Source: Apostichopus japonicus
Taxonomy: Eukaryota > Echinodermata > Holothuroidea > Aspidochirotida > Stichopodidae
Length of the DNA: 64,000 nucleotides
Direction of reading: 5' to 3'
Assembly: GCF_037975245.1 (NCBI RefSeq)
Contig: NC_092565.1
Location: 21,302,999 to 21,366,998, forward strand
Every line of letters starts with the position of its first letter. The stretch's first letter is position 1. The position numbers and the translations under genes are program-made. Below are positions 60,601-64,000 of the stretch, in pieces. The notes under the pieces were generated by a model. That model worked only from the letters and a program-made list of their open reading frames with translations, was not told where the DNA came from and made no database searches.

Positions 60601-63600
60601 CAATGGAAAATGTTTCAACTACCACAAAAGTTTCATTTAGGAGATAGTACACTCTAGCCAAGTCTTTGGGGTCAAGGGTCGTGATTAATTCCAAAAAGGG
60701 CAAAAGGTGTTTTACTAATAAGAAATTTCATGACTCATGTTCAAAGTGAACATTTTCAGTGAGAGAAACAATAAACTTGTCCTGTTTTGACACTGTCAAT
60801 TAAAAGATTAACCATTTGTCTCTTTAGTTCTATTGGAAATAAATTGAAAGTCATTGTTATCCTTGACTATAAGTCGATATCATGCCCAACGCATACATAA
60901 CGTGTGATGTATGTAAGATGATTGGGTTTATCATTGTTATTGTTAGGTTGTAATGGAGGAATTTGGGCACAAATGACCTCTGACCTCATTTTATTCTAAC
61001 CAAGTGGTTTGTTGTAGTGCTGATAAGGGGGCAAGATACATGACTCAAGCACTTCTTATACAAAAGAAAGCAAAGCCTGTTGTACTCCAGCATACAGTTA
61101 GATGGATGGGGTTATAGTTTTACTCCTCACAACAATTGACAATCTTTTGTCCCATGTAGTTGCCTGTCCATCTGTCACTATGAAATATTTCCTTCGTCTG
61201 AAGAAGTTCTTGCCAGGATGGAAAGGTCAGGCCCTACTACATTTATGCATTTCCTTTTACACCGACTTTTTTCAGTAAAGAAGCAGTTTTTTATTATCTT
61301 TGAACTTCTTCTTCTGAAGTAAAATAGCATCTATGGTCTCAAATAAAGTTAAGAGCAGAAAGAGTTGAACAACACTGCCACCACTTTTATATTAAGAAAA
61401 AAAAATGTTTGTGATAAGGAGGTGTGGTATGTGGAATACAGGGAAGTGGGCATCAGATAAACACTTACCTATAGTGATGGTCTCCATGTCTTTCATAGGG
61501 ATCCTCTCATACTGGGATATTTTCTCATCTTCATCGTCATAACTAAAAAAAGAAAATAATGGAATTAGCTCTTACTTAGAGATTGAACCATAACTAGAAA
61601 TATATACCCAAATATAGTACCTTAGAACATTGTTCGCATATGTGTTTAGGTGGAAAATTTGGCAATTTTGGAACAGAAAAAAGCAACGTGAAATGCAAAA
61701 GTGAAGAAACAACAAGAACATACTTTCCGTGACCTGCTTGTTGTGGATTTTCCAAACTGTTGTAAACCTTGGTTTATATAAGTTGATATTTTGTGTTGAT
61801 ATATAAAAAGCTTCTTGAGATATTAAAGCAACTATTAACTAACTAGAATTTCTTAAGATGTTCATGTTAAAAACTCACAACATATTTTGTGCTCAAGTGG
61901 TTCCATGGAGGTAAGCATCACATTAGAACTTGCAAATTCTGGATACAATTTGTATTAAAATCTGTTGCAGCATATATTTATTGTTTTAAGGAAATCTTAC
62001 TTTGCAACATAATAAGCCTCCTCTGTGACCAACAGAATGATGTCATCTTCCATATCGTCCTCGTCATCTGAAACTTCTCTGTAAAGGAAAACGAGGAGGA
62101 GGAGGAGGAGGAGGAGGAGGAGGAGGAGGAGGAGGAGGAGGAGGAGGAGGAGGAGGAGGAGGAGGAGGAGGAGGAGGAAAGAAAGATAAGACATCAGTTT
62201 TGACTGCTGCTTACTTTTAATCTTGACAAGTTCATTAATATATTGTGAATGGGTAGGACTACCCATAGGGTTCACAGCAGCAACCCTCTTAAGCTATAAT
62301 ACATAATGCTCTCGTCCCCATGGTAAGTTAAAACATATCATTCTTACGCTATTAATGAGTGTCAATTTTCTTATGGAGCTGAGAGTGGGAAGGGAAGACA
62401 TGGAATCATGAATACAACTTTGAATAATGCAGGATGACACAAGTACAGTCAATCTGCATAATGGAAGTTAAGCACTCAAAATGATGCCAAGGGTGGAGGG
62501 TGGGGTGGGGTGGGGGGGGGGCTACAGCATAAAGCAGCTAGACTGTATGGGACATAATCGTTTGTGCTCTACAGTTCAAAACAGAACAGGCTCTCTTCGT
62601 CTGCTGATATAATCTCTTTTCTTTGATATTAATGCATTTTTGCTGCAGGGGATTTTGCAGCTGCTGCAACTTTCCTTTTGACACAGTGCCTTACAGGTAC
62701 ATTCCAATTGCACATTATTAAAGAGTCAGCTTTGTGTTTCATAGATATAATAGTGACCAATGGCTTATAGACTGCTTAATACAAGTTCTTTTGAAGAGAA
62801 AACACCTTAAGTGGAGTATGCTTAGATGAAGAAATATTTTCTTAAAGAAGACTTCAACTGTACATTTATGCTGTTGGGTTTTATGAACATAGCCAGTGAT
62901 ACGAATTGAACTGTGATAAACATGGCAAAAGGTCATTCACTATATGCCAGAAGAGTGATTTTAAATGAAACTGGTAGTTTAGAAGCATCTTCTTCTGCAG
63001 AGGTGATGAAGATAATTAGTGAAGCTGAGAAGCATATAGTTTGGGGAGTCAAACAAAATAGCACTAAACTTTATCAGCAGAGTCTTAAATGTTAGGTGAC
63101 AAGTAGGACTACTAAGGAGTTCAGTTTTACCTTGAATCGCAGCAGATAAGAGCCCATCCTCCTAGGTAAACTTTACTCTCTGACTTGGGGAGGAGTAACC
63201 TGACACAGTGTTGAATGAGATGCTGCACACTCTCTTCTCTCTCTTTGGTCCAGACGCCAAGGTCCGTTTCATCTTCTCCCTCCCCGAGACGATTAGCCAG
63301 TAAGCTCATCTCCTCTGGAGTATCTTTATTCCCAAGCAGAATATCTGTGAGAAAGTGTCATCAATTCAACGATAATTTATTATGATGTTTGTGCACACTG
63401 GTTTTGATATCTGCTTCAGCCACAAGTACAAGGTTCTGGGCATCGATTCTAAGGGAGTCGGGTTTGGTGGGTGGGGTTTGGTGGGTTGGGGTTTGGTGGG
63501 TCGGAGTCTGGTAGGTCTGGGGTCTGGTGGGTTGGGGTCAGGTGGATATAGGGTCTGGTGGGTCCTGGTTAAGGCCTCAAGGAAGATACTGGGTTGTGGG

Positions 63601-63897
63601 CCCAAAGGTTTTGCTTACTGCTGTGTGATATATTTAAATAACTTTCTCACCAACTGTCAGTTGTCTGTAGGCATCTTTAAACTGGGCTGTGAGGTATCTG
63701 TTGGCTGAATGGTATCCATCTTTCATCATGCCTGATATCTTCCTCTCCCCTGTTCTGGTGTAGTCTCCTTTCAATGCTGCTGTTCCCGTGTACGACTGAC
63801 TCAGGATATCTCCGTTGTTTGCCCACATGTTCTGAAAGACTGATCGTATCTCTTGTGGAAGGGTCTCGTCTGGCATCAGCAGACCCACTTTATGAAG
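57682..63897 (-). CDS. INPP5F: phosphatidylinositide phosphatase SAC2 (3' part)
   Basis: Seven exons on the minus strand: 63897-63651, 63344-63131, 62078-62001, 61542-61469, 60502-60374, 59297-59210, 58879-57682 (stop TGA 57682-57684). Phases chain without error (1, 2, 2, 1, 1, 2) and all borders are GT-AG. This gives about 675 residues. Exon A ends the SAC domain (MWANNGD, YTGTAALKGDYTRTGERK, HSANRY). Exons B-F form the hSac2 homodimerisation domain (GGWALICCDS, EEAYYVANYDDEDEKISQYE, FFGSSEQRCCRIHHSIGGEP, AIARAA). The last exon is a long, charged, Ser-rich disordered tail with an NPF motif (RRGSNPFIS). SAC2 removes the 4-phosphate of PI4P on early endosomes and recycling vesicles. The catalytic CX5R exon lies beyond base 63897, outside the window. 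The gene is partial at its 5' side only. Confidence 0.93.
62093..62179 (-). repeat. (TCC)n triplet array at an inpp5f splice acceptor
   Basis: 87 bp of pure GAG/GGA on the plus strand, which reads as (TCC)n in the transcript and ends about 15 bases before the acceptor AG of the 62078-62001 exon (followed by TCGTTTTCCTTTACAG). It acts as, or extends, the polypyrimidine tract. Confidence 0.9.
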
Positions 63898-64000
63898 CTA
63901 TGGAGGTAAGGGGTGAACAGAGTCAGATTGGAAGTAGAGTGTAAGTAAAATAAGGTGGTATCAAAAGCAAACTATTCGCGAGACAGACATGGCGGGGGTA

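Noticed and set aside
63366-63605. Pro-rich minus-strand frame
   Set aside because: Generated by a GGGTTTGGTGGGT-type tandem repeat in an inpp5f intron; not on the spliced path.

Overview
This is an animal nuclear genome window, not a bacterial one. It is AT-rich and gene-poor, with spliced genes using GT-AG introns, long microsatellites, minisatellites, a tRNA-derived SINE, a decayed LINE and several small non-autonomous DNA transposons. The receptor type and repeat style fit a marine invertebrate deuterostome, possibly an echinoderm such as a sea cucumber. That placement is inference; no marker here fixes the species.

Four protein-coding genes can be supported. (1) An intronless coding sequence at 22977-24362 (+) encodes a 461-residue rhodopsin-class neuropeptide receptor of the NPY/sNPF/PrRP-receptor type. 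(2) A split gene at about 42322-36474 (-) encodes a TRAF-type zinc finger plus F-box protein of the FBXO30/FBXO40 type. (3) A four-exon gene at 46276-49791 (+) encodes GOLGA7, the palmitoyltransferase accessory subunit. (4) The 3' half of an INPP5F/SAC2 phosphoinositide phosphatase gene lies at 63897-57682 (-); its catalytic exons lie beyond the right edge. The F-box gene and golga7 are divergent with about 4 kb between their start codons. golga7 and inpp5f are convergent. They do not form an operon or an obvious functional cluster, though golga7 and inpp5f both belong to membrane-traffic biology.

Layout: 1-22.9 kb is repeat-rich and has no confident coding exon. It holds (AT)n and (CAT)n arrays, a 10-bp-period minisatellite, a tandem duplication of 2.13 kb and 1.65 kb, and a promoter-like cluster at 6.5 kb that may serve the receptor. 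23-24.4 kb is the receptor. 24.4-36.4 kb is intergenic or long 3' UTR, with a CR1-like LINE remnant, a tRNA-SINE and a tandem repeat carrying perfect DR1 nuclear-receptor half-site pairs. 36.4-42.3 kb is the F-box gene; its large second intron holds a 1.3-kb 18-bp minisatellite and a 517-bp fold-back element with a 9-bp target duplication. 46.3-49.8 kb is golga7, whose second intron holds a 759-bp hAT-like element. 49.8-57.6 kb is intergenic or UTR with a 96-bp MITE. 57.6-63.9 kb is inpp5f.

I found no undescribed multi-gene system. The items most worth following up are the fold-back element, the apparently shortened F-box protein, the receptor's non-canonical TM7 motif, the DR1 repeat, the triplet-repeat polypyrimidine tract at an inpp5f splice site and the clustering of CRE palindromes in the left 28 kb.
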